Source: Brugia malayi
Taxonomy: Eukaryota > Nematoda > Chromadorea > Rhabditida > Onchocercidae
NCBI RefSeq assembly: GCF_000002995.4
Contig: NW_025062479.1
Span: 10,331,221 to 10,395,220 of the forward strand
Length of the DNA: 64,000 bases
Direction: 5' to 3'
In this document: piece by piece, positions 1 to 15,801 of the stretch
Layout of the letters: each line of letters begins with the position of its first letter
Numbering within the stretch: the first letter of the stretch is position 1
The notes under the pieces: generated by a model
What the model was told of the DNA's origin: nothing
The model's database searches: none
Seen by the model: only the letters and a program-made list of their open reading frames with translations
Translations under genes and position numbers: made by a program

Positions 1-690
1 GTTAAACGGTATACTAATTGCCATGCAACTTAAATAATGTATGTCAATCAGTTTGAAGCAGATGTACCACAGAACAATCAACCTGGATAAAGTAGTCAAT
101 AGTCTTCAAAGTCCCAAGACATATCCCTCATTCCCTCCCATTTGAAATATTATAACGCATGCAGAAGCTAAACCAACCTCTCAAGAAGTGAAATAGAAAA
201 CCTTCTGAGCAATTTCTAGGAAAAATCAATCTAAAAAAAACTTTACTCCAAGCTCCATCTGATGACTGTAAATTTGCATATTTTCAATCAATAATATACC
301 TTTAAAATTTGCATAATTTATATGCTGTTATTTTCACTTCTGTCTACTTCCTTTATTTCTATATCTTGCTATTTAGTTGTATTAACATTAGAGTGCAATA
401 TCAAGAAAACCATCATTCAAGCAAGGAAAATCATATATATTTTCATGATTTATCACAGCTAACAAGTTTGAATTCTAACTTCACAATTGTACAGTACTAC
501 TTTTATCAAAATTACTTTGGATACTTTTTCACATACGATTTCATGCAACCGTTTAACTAATTAAGTATGACTTTCTACCAGCAAATTAAATTCACATCAT
601 AACTAAATCAACATTTACACTTTACACCTAACTTCCATCTAACTGACGTTATCGACCCAAACACCATCCCTCTATGTATTTTCTAGGTTT
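1..690. other. gene-free stretch at left edge
   Basis: No coding region can be supported here. Bases 1-300 are a little richer in G+C than the introns further right, while 300-560 is A+T-rich with only a low-complexity open frame lacking any recognisable motif. If the candidate exon at 697-715 is real, this stretch would be the first intron of a gene running off the left edge. Confidence 0.4.
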
Positions 691-696
691 CCTCAC

Positions 697-715
697 TATC
701 ATGATCAGTAGTCAT
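697..715 (-). other. candidate first coding exon of a leftward gene
   Basis: On the minus strand an ATG at 715 opens M-T-T-D-H-D and meets a GTGAGG donor at 696-691. Without splicing the frame closes four codons later. The sequence upstream (716-940) is unusually C/T-rich on this strand and contains a TTTTTCAG acceptor, which would suit a 5' leader. Alternatively the same stretch is a terminal exon (acceptor CATCTTAG near 740, frame ending S-E-E-T-stop). No partner exon is visible in the window for either reading. Confidence 0.22.
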
Positions 716-2169
716 TTCGCGGCTGGACGATGCCTTTTTCTAAGATGCAAGCAATGGATAATTAAGTGATGTACGTGAATGGAAGGGTGGTGGGGGGAGG
801 ATTTGTTGGATGGAGTATAGCGGAGCAAGAATTTTGAAAGGAGGGAATTGTTAGGTGGGTACAGGGAAGTAGGAATTGTCAAGCTGAGTACTGAAAAAGC
901 GGAACTGTAGAGCGGGAGAAAACATAGTTTAGTGCTTAATTACTACTAATACTGTAAATGTTGATAATTGGTGGCGAAATTGTGATTGTAACTGTTGATA
1001 ACGGATTACTGGTAATGAAAAAGGAAAAAATTGCAAAGAGAGAAGCGACGACAAAATTTAGAGACATCGAACGATCGAACCATAGAAGACAATTATTGTT
1101 GCTTTTTTCTTTTTTCCTTTATTTCGTTTTGTTTTGTTTTATTTTTTAAAATTTTGATTACTAATTAAAATTTATCATTATGAATTGCAGATTTAACGTA
1201 TCTTTGTTATGATTTTAAAAATATGATCATAAATATAAAATTTTCGATTAAGCTTCAAATAATATTTATTTAAACCACTTAAGACTATTTTGTTTATTTT
1301 ACTCTTCTTGATATGAGAGAGAAGTTGTAAAAAAACTGTCAAAAAAATTTTTTTCTTGATTTTTTTTTTTTGAAACTAGAAGCTAGTGAAATAGATTAGA
1401 ATGTTATTGTAATACGGCGATGTAAACTTTCACGATTGATGAATTAAGTGAAAGAAATTGAAAATTTAGTTAAGTATTCATTACAACAAGACAACAACCT
1501 ATGCTCAATTTGTTTCTCACTCGTTCTAGTTCATGTACTTTTGTTTATTCTTCAGCTTTCCCTTTTTTTTTTCTTACTTCCTTTCCGGGTATTTTAAAAG
1601 CATTTAATCGTAATGAAGTGGAGACTTTATGAATATTAAAAGAAATCGAATTAGGTAATAAAAAAAAAAATAAAAATAAAAATTAAGCACACATTCATCA
1701 ATACAAAATACAAATAATTTATTTTACGAAAAAAATATTGAGGGAAAATAAAGAATTTTTTTTCTTTTTTTGTTGACAATCAATTTTGTTTCTTAAATTT
1801 GTATAATAGCATCACCTAGGTCAACTGCTGAATTCAACGAATTGATTTAGCAACTAATATTGCGGCTTCTTTTTTTTCAATTGCAGAGTTTAGTTGTGTC
1901 TGGCATATGATTATGTCAGCAGGAACAGATAACTCTTATGAGTGATTCAATTGATCCTTGTATTTTTAACTTTTCGACCCGTTTTTTTCTATCCTACATC
2001 TGTTCAATCTTTTTTGCTCTTCGTAAAGGTCACTGAATCATTGTGCACGATGATATTAATGAATTACTCTACAAATAAATTTATAAAAAATTACCGAATT
2101 TGAAAATGATCATAATTTGAAATGTGAATAAATATGCTAATAATCATAAAAAACATTAATAATATATTT
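716..2169. other. intergenic region
   Basis: A G/A-rich block (770-920 on the plus strand) is followed by A+T-rich DNA with T-runs. No supported gene. The right part should contain the 3' UTR of the transthyretin-like gene. Confidence 0.5.
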
Positions 2170-3518
2170 TTAAATACACTTCTTCTCTCTGCCTTCTTGA
2201 GCGATATTCAAACTAACGATACCCATATTATAGATGTCATTGATGTATTCTTTTGGAATTTGATAATCGTCCACAATCCTACATTTCTGAAATGATTGCA
2301 TTTCAGAAATAAAAATTGAAAAAAAGTCTTGAATTTTTCTTCCCTTCATATTTTGATTAGGATCAGAAATTTAAAAAAAAAAAAAAAAAGAAATCATATT
2401 TGTCTCACGATGTTGTCATCCAATCAAAAAGTTCACTCTATTCTTTTAAACCTTTTTTTCTTTTTTCTGCTCCAACTTTCAAACTATATGAAATGAAATA
2501 GAAGCATGGAAAGAAAATTTTAATTTAATATAAAAATGTGCAGTACTGAAAATAAGTTGATATAACCCATCCCAAAATATAAAATAATTAAATCCATACC
2601 ACCGAATATTTTGCTGAAAAACTTACCGGATCGATAACACCATCATTACAGCTATGAGTAATGCGCAAATAAGGCTCAATACTGCCTATTTCATCTTCCT
2701 GTCCACTCACTTCAAAGCGTCCGTTTCGATCGGAATGAGTTGCAGAAAGTGAATCATCAGGGTCCCCTTTAAAATTTCATAACGAATCATAAAAAATGGT
2801 TTTTTAAACCAGTAAATTGATCAATTTATTTTTGAAAAAAACTGCTTTGTTAATTTCAAAATTTTTCTTTATCTGTCCAAATTGGTTACCAAAAATTGAC
2901 TAAATTATAGATTAACTAATATTAAATAAAAAAAGAAATTTTTTCTTCACTACAATACATAATTATTTACTAAAAATCCAAATAAACAACTTCATAATTC
3001 AAAAAAATGAAAAATGAATTGAAAGAATTCATTTTTCGTTTTTTGTATAAAACTTTGGTATAAATTAAGTTAGCATTTATTTTTTGAATGAATGATGCAA
3101 ATTTGTTGCATTTAGAAAAGATAAAGAAAAATTGTTTACGATAAATGATTTTGTATGATTCAGTTTTAGATCACATTTGTAATTTTCTTTTTTTTAAAAT
3201 TTTTTTTTTAATTTTAACATTGTAAAATCAAATAATAGATTATTTACTGAAAGATATTGATAGATCTAAAATTAAAGCTAAAATTAAAAATTAAAGGCAG
3301 ATTTAAGGTCTAAAAATTAATAGATCTGAAATTATAGATCTAAGAAATGAAATATGAAAGAAAATATAACATGTATCCGCTTCACGTAATTCAATATGAA
3401 CATTAATAGCCGATTTATCACTGCATGCCACTTGTCCTCTTACTGTCATTGTTTGCATTTTGCAGTATGCAAACGCTACCAATAACAGTGTAAATCCTGT
3501 TACTTTTAATATTAGCAT
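2170..3518 (-). CDS. transthyretin-like (TTR-52 type) secreted protein
   Basis: Three exons on the minus strand: 3518-3371, 2766-2627 and 2286-2170, totalling 405 nt, 134 residues. The protein opens with a clear signal peptide (MLILKVTGFTLLLVAFAYC), then T-V-R-G-Q-V-A-C, the hallmark start of the nematode transthyretin-like beta-sandwich, then I-E-L-R-E-A-D, D-P-D-D, the G-R-F-E-V-S-G strand, S-I-E-P-Y-L-R-I-T-H-S-C and the closing I-P-K-E-Y-I motif. Four cysteines after the signal fit two disulfides. Length is normal for the family. Members are secreted; in C. elegans TTR-52 bridges dying cells to phagocytes, but most have no known ligand, so no function should be assumed. The start is fixed by a TTTTAG acceptor 7 nt upstream. 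The exon 2 acceptor is AAAG rather than CAG or TAG. Confidence 0.9.
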
Positions 3519-3538
3519 TTTTAATCTAAAATTTAATT
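3519..3538 (-). promoter_or_regulatory. probable spliced-leader acceptor of the TTR-like gene
   Basis: On the minus strand the sequence reads AAATTTTAG followed by a 7-nt leader and the ATG. No coding exon can be placed upstream of it, so trans-splicing of a spliced leader is the simplest explanation. This is inferred from the motif alone. Confidence 0.5.
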
Positions 3539-6500
3539 CATTTGTTTAAAAAAAAAAGGAAGAAAAACTTTGATTTTGAATTCATTACAAATTTTTCACA
3601 CATTCACAAATTTTAACATTATTTAATTTAGTCTACAAGAACCAAATATTTTATAGCCATTATTATTATTATTAGAAATAAAGTAACTTTTCTAACACAT
3701 TGAAAAATCTTAAAATTATTTAATATGATCTACAAGAAACACATATTGCATAACTTACCATAAATAAATGAATTAAAAAAAAAAAGAGATACAAGTATAG
3801 GAAAAGTGAATGAATGAGAATTTAAATGAAATGATGAAAATTTTGCAATGGTAAATGAGAGCAATGAATTGTTGTTGAAAGAAACTAATGAGATTTGTTG
3901 ATGAGAACAGCTGCTTTAACATTTAGGATGCCATTGGTGGAGTAAAGATGACTATGGCTTATCAGTTGCAAACTTTTCAACTGTAATGAAATTATTTCAA
4001 ATCTTTTTTTTTTTTTTTTTTTTTTTTTGAACTGATTCAATTAAGCACATTTAAAAGCAAATTTTATTGATGAAAAACTTAATTTATTTTTTTTTTTAAT
4101 GTGAGATTTATTTTTATGAAAATAAGAAAATCTCAGATTTTAATGTTTTTTTTTTTGCGAAATTTGTTAAATTCAGTTGATTTTTACATACGAAACTTTG
4201 ATTTTGCTTACTTTCAATTTCGTTTCTTTTAATTTACGTTTTAAACTTAAATTTCAAAAATTTTTTCCTTTTAATTTTGTAGAGCAAATTTTACATTAGT
4301 AGTAAGTTTTTTTTATAGCTATGGTATACAGTTAAGGAAAAGAAACATACAGATTAAAGATTTATAATTCCAATCAATTTAAAAATGATAATTTAAACTT
4401 CTTTCTCCCGAGAAATTAAATAATTGAACCAAATTTAAGTTATCAAATGTTGAAATGTAATATATCTCTCACTGATTTTGTTATGTGATATAATAAAATG
4501 CCACCACTAACTGAAATTGAAGTATAACTTTTTTGTGAAATAAGCAAGCATTTTTTTCCTAATAAATTTTTTTTTTACTGTTTGGTAACATTGCATTTTT
4601 TCTTTTTTTTCGTTATCACTGAAAATTATTTATTTTAAAAAATTTGCAGTCTAATCAATATGGAACTGATAACAATAAATATGATTGGAATCATTCTATG
4701 CCTATCATTTTCATCTTTTCATTCCTATGCAATCAACTTTTACATTTTTCTTTTTTTCCTCTTCTTTTGTTCACTTATACAATTTTGTTTATAATTATTA
4801 AAAATACTATTGATGATTTGATCATCAAAATGATAAAAATAATGAATGTTTTTTGACAAAATCAGAGTTTAAATTTTAATTTTTATGAATGTTTTATATG
4901 AATAAATTGCAGAATTATTTTCTCTATTGTTTTGCTTTTTATGTATGTTATTTAATTAAATTTTTTAATCAAGCAAAATTCTAATGTTATCATCATTTAA
5001 ATGTAATGTTAATTTCTAATAATAATTGGAAAATAACGGAATATTGATGATGATTGATGATAATGATAATATTTTATAATTAACTATTATAAAATTATTT
5101 TGTTAATCATATAATTAATCAATTTATTAATTTGTAATAAATTGTATATTTTATAATCATGAATATTTTCATGGCTTCTTTTTTTTCTTCCACTATATTT
5201 AATTAGCAAAATTATTGATGTAAAAAGAAAAGAATTTATTTGAAACACTGAAAATGTGAAATATATTATCAGATCATAATGATAAACTAGAGAGAAAATG
5301 AAGATAACACATAGTTAGAGGTGCTATTATTTATTATTATTACCTAAAATTCAAATAAAAAAGAAACTGATAGCGGAAAACGTTTTTTTTCCTTCCTTTT
5401 TCTTAACCTTATTTTCAATTCTGTTTATTTCTCTCATTCTCTTTCCTTTCCCATTGCTAAAATAGACATTTATTTCAAATCAATCATTCAAACAATCGAT
5501 AATTTGAATGTATTACACAAACTGATAATAATGTTATCAACTTTTCATTGTCTGTCGCATGAAAATTTTTCACTTTTTTTTTGATTATGTGAAACATTCT
5601 ATTTTATTATAATTAACTGATTTATTTATTTTTTCTTTTTGGAGTTAAATTAAGCTACAATAATATGATTCGAATGATTCAAACTATTTAGCATTGAGGA
5701 ATTAAGTAATAAGAGTAATAGATTTTTTGTTTTCTTGAAATAGGAATTGAAATTTTTTATGAAAGAAAATCAAACAGTTCAAAAAAATTCCACTGACAAT
5801 TTTTTCCCTCTCTATTTTGTTTTTGCTTTTTGTGTGATGACCATAAATTTTTTAGTAGAAAAAAAAGTGGTTTATAGAAATATATTTCACTTATTTAAAT
5901 AAAATTGAAATTAAAAAATCATAATTATGAACTGGTCATTTCTATTTTGTTATTTTCACTAAACAAATTTTATAATTTAAAAGAAAAAAGGAGTGAAAAT
6001 AACTAAATATGTTTATAAATAAATTATCAGCTCTTATAATAATTAGAAATAATTTATGCCACATTTTATTGTTTTTCTTTTTCTAAATTATTCTACTGGT
6101 GAGATAAATTTATCAAAATAATATCTATAACTTTTACACATCAATCAATTGCATTCATATTTACCAGATTTCACAGCAACAATAATAAAACGGAAAAGAA
6201 GAAAAAAAACCAGTTTAGTTAGTAAAGATGGAATAATTCTCGATAATTTAACGTATTTGTGTCTGAAACACTTCAATATATTAGGCGATAATGTTTGTTT
6301 GTTTATTTATTAGTTTGCTTGTTTTTGTTAACTTATGATTGGCATATTTTCATGTCATTTTACTGAAAATTCTCATTTTTTCACTTTTTTAAACTTATTA
6401 ATTAGTTAAATTTGTTAACAAATTATCCATTTAATTTAACCAAGCATTACGTACATTTTTTTTTCACTTATTTCAGTTTATTCAGTAATTTAATTACGAT

Positions 6501-7390
6501 TGAATTAGGAATATAAATTAATTATATAACTAAATTTTATTTTTGATTGAATTTTAGGTATATTTCAAGTCTCTTTATTGTCTTATTCTTCGTTTTTATT
6601 TCCCTTACAATTAATTTATTAAGTGTTTTTAGACTTCTATTTGATTTAATTAAGTGGGATCTTTTTTTTCATTGAATCTAAACATTTTTAATAAGAGATG
6701 ATGATAGTTAATTTTAAGATTGAAGGATGAAAAGTCATAAATAAGCATAAAAATTATTCATAAGCATCAATTAGTTAAGTTCAAACTAATTGATGAAATT
6801 ATTTCGAACTGGTATGTTCAAGTTCAAGATTTTTCAAAAAATAAAAGTAAAAAAACCTTTTACTGATTGATCAGACAGCATGTTAAATATGATAAGCAAT
6901 TTTCGATGTTTCAATTTTTATTAAAAAGCCGATTATTACAGAAAAAATTCTATTCGTCCGTAAAAAAATAAAATGATTGTGTTATTTTCATGAACTAATT
7001 TGTTTTTCATATTCAGTAATCATTTATATGATAAATATTGGACATTTAAATTGTCAATTTCAATCAATTAAAAGGTTGGCCGAGAAATTTAACTAGATCT
7101 AGTGAAGCCTAGTAATTAGTTCAATAAAATTCTATGATAAAGAAGTTTTTCTTCTTTCTTTACAATCAATATATTCATTTATTTTATAATTTGTTATCTA
7201 AAATTATTATTGCTTATTTTGAAGTTTTGCACAAATTCTATTTAATGTCATTTCATCTTTATCTAACTCCTACTCACATAGGCCTTTTTTTTTAGGTTCA
7301 TTTTTAAAATAAAAAAAAATTTTCTTTATAATTTATTTCTTCATGAAAGTTTAATTTAAAGTTAAACTTCATTTAAATTTTCTTCTTCCT
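3539..7390. other. intergenic region between TTR-like and JNK-like genes
   Basis: About 3.9 kb of A+T-rich DNA with T-runs (for example 4003-4028) and A-runs. Open frames in it are hydrophobic low-complexity translations. It must hold the promoters of both divergently transcribed neighbours, but I see no distinct element. Confidence 0.5.
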
Positions 7391-7403
7391 TTTTTTCTGC
7401 AGG
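7391..7403 (+). promoter_or_regulatory. acceptor immediately before the JNK-like start codon
   Basis: A T-run plus CTGCAG ends at 7402, one base before the ATG at 7404. With no upstream coding exon visible, a trans-splice acceptor is likely; a 5' UTR exon further upstream is the alternative. Confidence 0.5.
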
Positions 7404-11107
<3,704 letters not shown>

Positions 11108-12002
11108 AAAATAGTAGCAAATTTCATTTTTTTTTTTCAATGATCTCAGAACAGTAATTTTTTTAATATTTGAAATTTTATTCCTGTTAAATTTTTTTCA
11201 TTAATTAATGCTTTTTTAAAAATTTTATTAACGTCTATGTATTCTTTTTTCTGTTAATTTTTATTTAGTTACATATGAAAGGCTTGTTCCCTTTTTCAAA
11301 GAAAAATATTTCAACTTTCTAGTTTTTTTTTTAAATTTCGAGCAACTTAAACAAGTTTATACTTAAATTTCCCCTAATTTTTTAATTATTTTCTTTTTTT
11401 TTTCAATTTTTTTAGAAAAGCTCATTAGAGCATTTCATTTATCAAAAAAAAAAATTTCTGAAGCATTCATTATGCTTTGTGTGAAATGTTAATTAAAAAC
11501 ATATTTGCTTTAAAAATGTTCAAATTATTAACGGAAAAGTGTGATCAAGAAAAAATGGTGAAAACAAAACTCGATCGGCAATTATCATTCAAATTTGTAA
11601 TTAGCTGGCAAATTAATTAGTGAATAGTAATTTAAAAAATATTTTTAAAGTAGGTGTTTTGGAAGCTTTTTCTTTTTTTTAAGCTATGAAAAGTAAATTT
11701 GTTTATTGGTAAAAAGTTCTTCCAATTTAGCAGTCAAACATTTCTATGATGTTCACATTTTATTATCAGTGTAATTTGCTCTAAAAGACTAATTTAAAAT
11801 TTTAAATTAAAGTCTCGAGCTCTAAAAGGCTAATTAAAAATTTCGAAAAAAATTGATTAATGATTTGATTGGTTAACAATTGAATTAAAATCATTAAATG
11901 AATTTTTTCTTTTTTATATCGTATACTTTCAATCATATATAGCTGAGTTTAATTTAACCAACTTTGTTGAATTGAAACCTAGAAATGCAAAATACATGAT
12001 AC

Positions 12003-12054
<52 letters not shown>

Positions 12055-13049
12055 GGTTGCTCCAATCATCATTTTTAAATTATTCCGGTTTAAATTTAGC
12101 ATTGTTTAAAATGTAATCTTTTAATTAAAATCATTTTACTCTAATTTGTTTGGTACTGTTATTGAATAACCACGAAAAAATTTTTCAAACTTTGTAAAAA
12201 AACGATAAATTGAAATGAATCAAATTTGATATTTACCGTTTATCGTATCTTTTTAATTACTAATAACATTATTTGAACTTAAATTCTTTCGACATTTATG
12301 TTTTATAACGAAGAAAAGAAACCTTATTTCTTTTTTTTTTTTTTTTTTTTGAAAGAAAATTGTTATTTTTCTTGAAAAAAATTATTACTGTATGATTTAT
12401 TAATAAATATGTTTAATCATTATTTTTGTTTTATGTTTTCGAAAAAAAAATTAGCTTCGTTTTTTTGGTTAGTCTGATTAATTTAAAAAAAATTTTCTTT
12501 TTCTTGGTACAAATCTGAACAAGAATATAAAATCTTCAAACATGTAATGAAACTTTATAGTTTTTCGTCTTTTGTTTTTGTTTTTTGAAAACTAATTGTC
12601 TGATGAAATAAAGAGAAATCAGTGGCAATGTAACATTGGTAGAGATTAGTAATATTCTAGGATTTCTCAAAATTTCAATCAATTGATCTTAATTAGTTTA
12701 AATGATAACACAGAGAAAAAAGAAAACTTGCCATTTTAAAAGTGAGCGAAAAAAAAAAAAAACAAAACAAAAAGGTTTAGGTGAATAAGAATAAAATGAT
12801 ATAAGAAAAAAATGAAATCATTTTAAATGATATACAAATTGATAGAATAATTAGAGCGATGAAATATAAGAATGATATGAAAAGAAAAGGATGGAATTTT
12901 TAAAAAAAAAGGACGAGTTAGTAAGATGAAACAAGATTGTTGGGGAAATCAGGGAAAAGGTAGTACCAGTAACGAAGTTCCGGATATGATATTCGAGATG
13001 TGATCAGTTTTCATCTTTCGTTATCAGACATTGTATTCATCACTTCCAT
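11108..13049. other. intergenic region after the JNK-like gene
   Basis: A+T-rich DNA with T- and A-runs and one dinucleotide array (12004-12052). It holds the JNK-like 3' UTR and the upstream region of the 8-cysteine gene. No other coding signal. Confidence 0.5.
12004..12052. repeat. (AT)n dinucleotide array
   Basis: An uninterrupted alternation of T and A over about 49 bases. Confidence 0.95.
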
Positions 13050-14120
13050 ATGTCATTTCCTGCAATTCTTATTCTTTCAATTTTAATTGCCACGGAAGCA
13101 CATTCACGTTAGTTCATTTATATTTCTTTTATTAGGTATAGCATTTTTAGTCTTTTTTTAAAAAAAAAAAGGTTTGTAATCATAACAGACGACAAAAAAA
13201 AAAGAAAAAACAAACAATGTGCTAATTTCAATTACTTATTATTTGATGGCCGATTAATTATGCCTAATTGATTAAATGAAATATTCTTCTAATTGAATTA
13301 AATATTTTGATTGTGATTAATTTTTTTTTTTTTGTTTGTTAAATCAATCAACTATCAGAATTTCGTAAATTGGTATGCTTAACGGAAGATTCAAGCAGAA
13401 AAAGTGGCAATGAAGCATCAAAATGCCATTTAATATTAAAAGATACGGAATTTGAAGAACCAGGTCGAATAGCACCAAAGGAAGCTGGATGTTTTGCGGT
13501 AGAAATTTTTGCAAAAATTATTTTTCTTATTAAAATAACTTTTCTTTCATCAAATTTTAGAAAATAATAAATAATTTTTTTTTCAATTGAAGGAAAAATA
13601 CAATACTACAATCAACCGTAGTTACTGCAATATTTTCTGCCCTAGTGCTCATACCGTATGTTTATGTTGGTTATGAATTTATAATTTTCAAAAATTTCCC
13701 ATCCCTTTTTTCTTTTTTCTCTCTGTCTTTCTTAAATAAAGCACAGAATTTCGTTCTTTTCACGAAAATATTTTTGAATTTGAACATGTATATCAAAATG
13801 AAAATAAATATTTATAGGTTTTCCACTCAGCATTTGAACTTTTCCATCCTTCTTGCTTTCAATATTACAATTATCAGTTGGTAGAGCGTGAAAATGATTG
13901 GTAATAGCTTTTTTTTTTCTTTTTAAGAAATGAATATTTCTTCTATGTCTTTCTTAGATTAATACAGACAAATGTTTCTAGGTACGTGTGGAGATCCGAT
14001 CGGTGCTTGAATTCAACAGCGACATTTTATTTCGGTTGTAAATTTAACGAACCCTTTCGCAAAAAATATCCAAGTGATGGAGAAATTTTCAAAATTTTAA
14101 AGAGTCGACGAAAACCCTAG
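13050..14120 (+). CDS. small secreted eight-cysteine protein, family unknown
   Basis: Five exons: 13050-13107, 13359-13498, 13593-13655, 13818-13900, 13982-14120; 483 nt, 160 residues, all in phase. Residues 1-19 (MSFPAILILSILIATEAHS) form a signal peptide. The rest has eight cysteines (26, 42, 64, 78, 82, 100, 123, 134), enough for four disulfides, and three N-glycosylation sequons (N70-T-T, N74-R-S, N125-S-T). There is no membrane segment after the signal, and the tail is basic (K-S-R-R-K-P). The cysteine pattern, the aromatic-rich centre (F-H-P-S-C-F-Q-Y-Y) and four introns placed in phase argue for a real protein. I do not recognise the family and propose no function beyond secretion. The exon 3 acceptor is TTGAAG, an unusual AAG, so that junction is the least certain. 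Possible poly(A) signals AATAAA lie at 14248 and 14289. Confidence 0.72.
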
Positions 14121-15801
14121 TCCAGATCCAAAACATATGACTCATTGTAATATATGAAATTTTCTATAGATTTCGTATGGTAATCATAATGCTGTGATAT
14201 TTCTGAAGAAGTGAATGATGAGAAATGAGGTTCAATTTATTCTTTAAAATAAACTCGTTCAAATTTTATAGTTCATATGCTATATTTCAATAAATCATTA
14301 ATGCTAAGATACTTGCTTGAAGATGAATGATAATATAAAATTCTATGTCACCTATGACATTTCAATACCGTTGCACATAGACATTAAAAATTCCTTTTTT
14401 ATGCGTGTTTAAAGGCATTAGCAGAGAAACAATCAGAAGAAAGATCGGCATAATTCATCAGAATTTCTTAGCTATTTAGTGCAACTTGTTAACCCATTAT
14501 GTTGTAACCGAATATGAAAAAAAAAAAACACTAAACCAGACATCAAATTTTGCGTGGTCAAAATGAAATAAATTGCAACTGCAACCTTTTAAATCATGAT
14601 TTAAAATTTGCCGTTTACTTTGTAAGAAAGTGAACAAGCTATCTAGGGATTTTTATTCAGAAGTAAATGAATCAAATCATGTTCACCTAGAAATGAATCG
14701 AATCAGTTAAAAGAAAAATGACGAGAAATTTTAACCATTGGATGTTAAGAAAACATTTTCCAGCTAGAATAATTTTGTACAAAGATTTACGAAGAAAACA
14801 TAATAATGACTGGATAAGGACAACTTATGGTTTGGCATCAAACTTTGGGGATTTTCTTAAACGAATAATCACAAATGTATGCATGCAGCCATACACATAT
14901 TACTATCACTTGTTAAGCATTATATGAATCCAAAATTTGAGTAATATTTAATCAGAATAAAAAAACATTCAACTAATTGAAGTTTTATTGATTGTGAAGA
15001 CTAATTCTTAAGAAAATTCTTAAGAATTTGTTTAATATATTGTATGCCTGCCAAATAATCAATAACTTCACACGCAAGCCACCTTCGAAAATCTAATGCT
15101 TTGCACCTTCCCCATGCAAAATTTATTGCAAGTACTGAATGAATTGCATTAAACGTCCGAATGTACTAGCATATTGATAATAAAGGTATGCAAAAAAAGC
15201 AAAGTTAACAGAAAAAGATTCACATAAACTTTATGTATTAAAATCTCTAAAAGAGCAGCAAGATTTCAACCCTAAACAGCATTACCACAATTAAATGAAA
15301 ATCAAGAAATCCACCAAACCAGTCGAATGATGGTTTTCTAAGTTAGATGAAAGAAACAAAATGATTTACAATCAATGCAAAAAAAAAGACTAAAATACAA
15401 ATGACATTCAACCATTGTATTTCGCATCTTTGAATAGTGGATTCAATATGAAAGACCAATATCAATGAAATACCACACAAATTGACACAATTCATTAATG
15501 ACTAATTAAATGGCGGCAAGCTTCAGAAGAAAAAACCAAACGTTGTGACTGTCAGATAAGTGCAGAAAATTGAAAGAACTTTAAAAACTAATCGATGGTT
15601 CTTGTGAATGTAAGTACTTTAGAAACACATGCGCATTGTGAATTTCTCACAAAATATAAACAAAAAATAACACCGTAAAAAAAGATGATAATAGTCCACA
15701 TCGAGCGAGAAACGGCCATCCTGAAAATCTATAACATCACTGTCACTAGGAAAACAAGCACCACAAAAAAAGAGGTGGAACAAATTGAATTTGGTAATTA
15801 C
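14121..15801. other. converging 3' regions of the 8-Cys and OTUD5 genes
   Basis: The two genes converge here. Base composition is less extreme than in the introns, as expected for UTR sequence. TTTATT (AATAAA on the minus strand) occurs at 15122 and near 14983 and could end the OTUD5 transcript, giving it a long 3' UTR. The open frame at 14718-14927 (+) has no recognisable feature. Confidence 0.45.
15003..15026. repeat. tandem 12-bp unit, each copy palindromic
   Basis: AATTCTTAAGAA occurs twice back to back, and each copy contains the perfect palindrome TTCTTAAGAA. Confidence 0.9.

Noticed and set aside
1888..1950. Possible plus-strand terminal exon after TTTCAATTGCAG
   Set aside because: The frame to the next stop is short and no upstream exon that would splice to it could be found.
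14718..14927. 69-residue plus-strand frame between the converging genes
   Set aside because: No motif, no splice context and likely within a 3' UTR.
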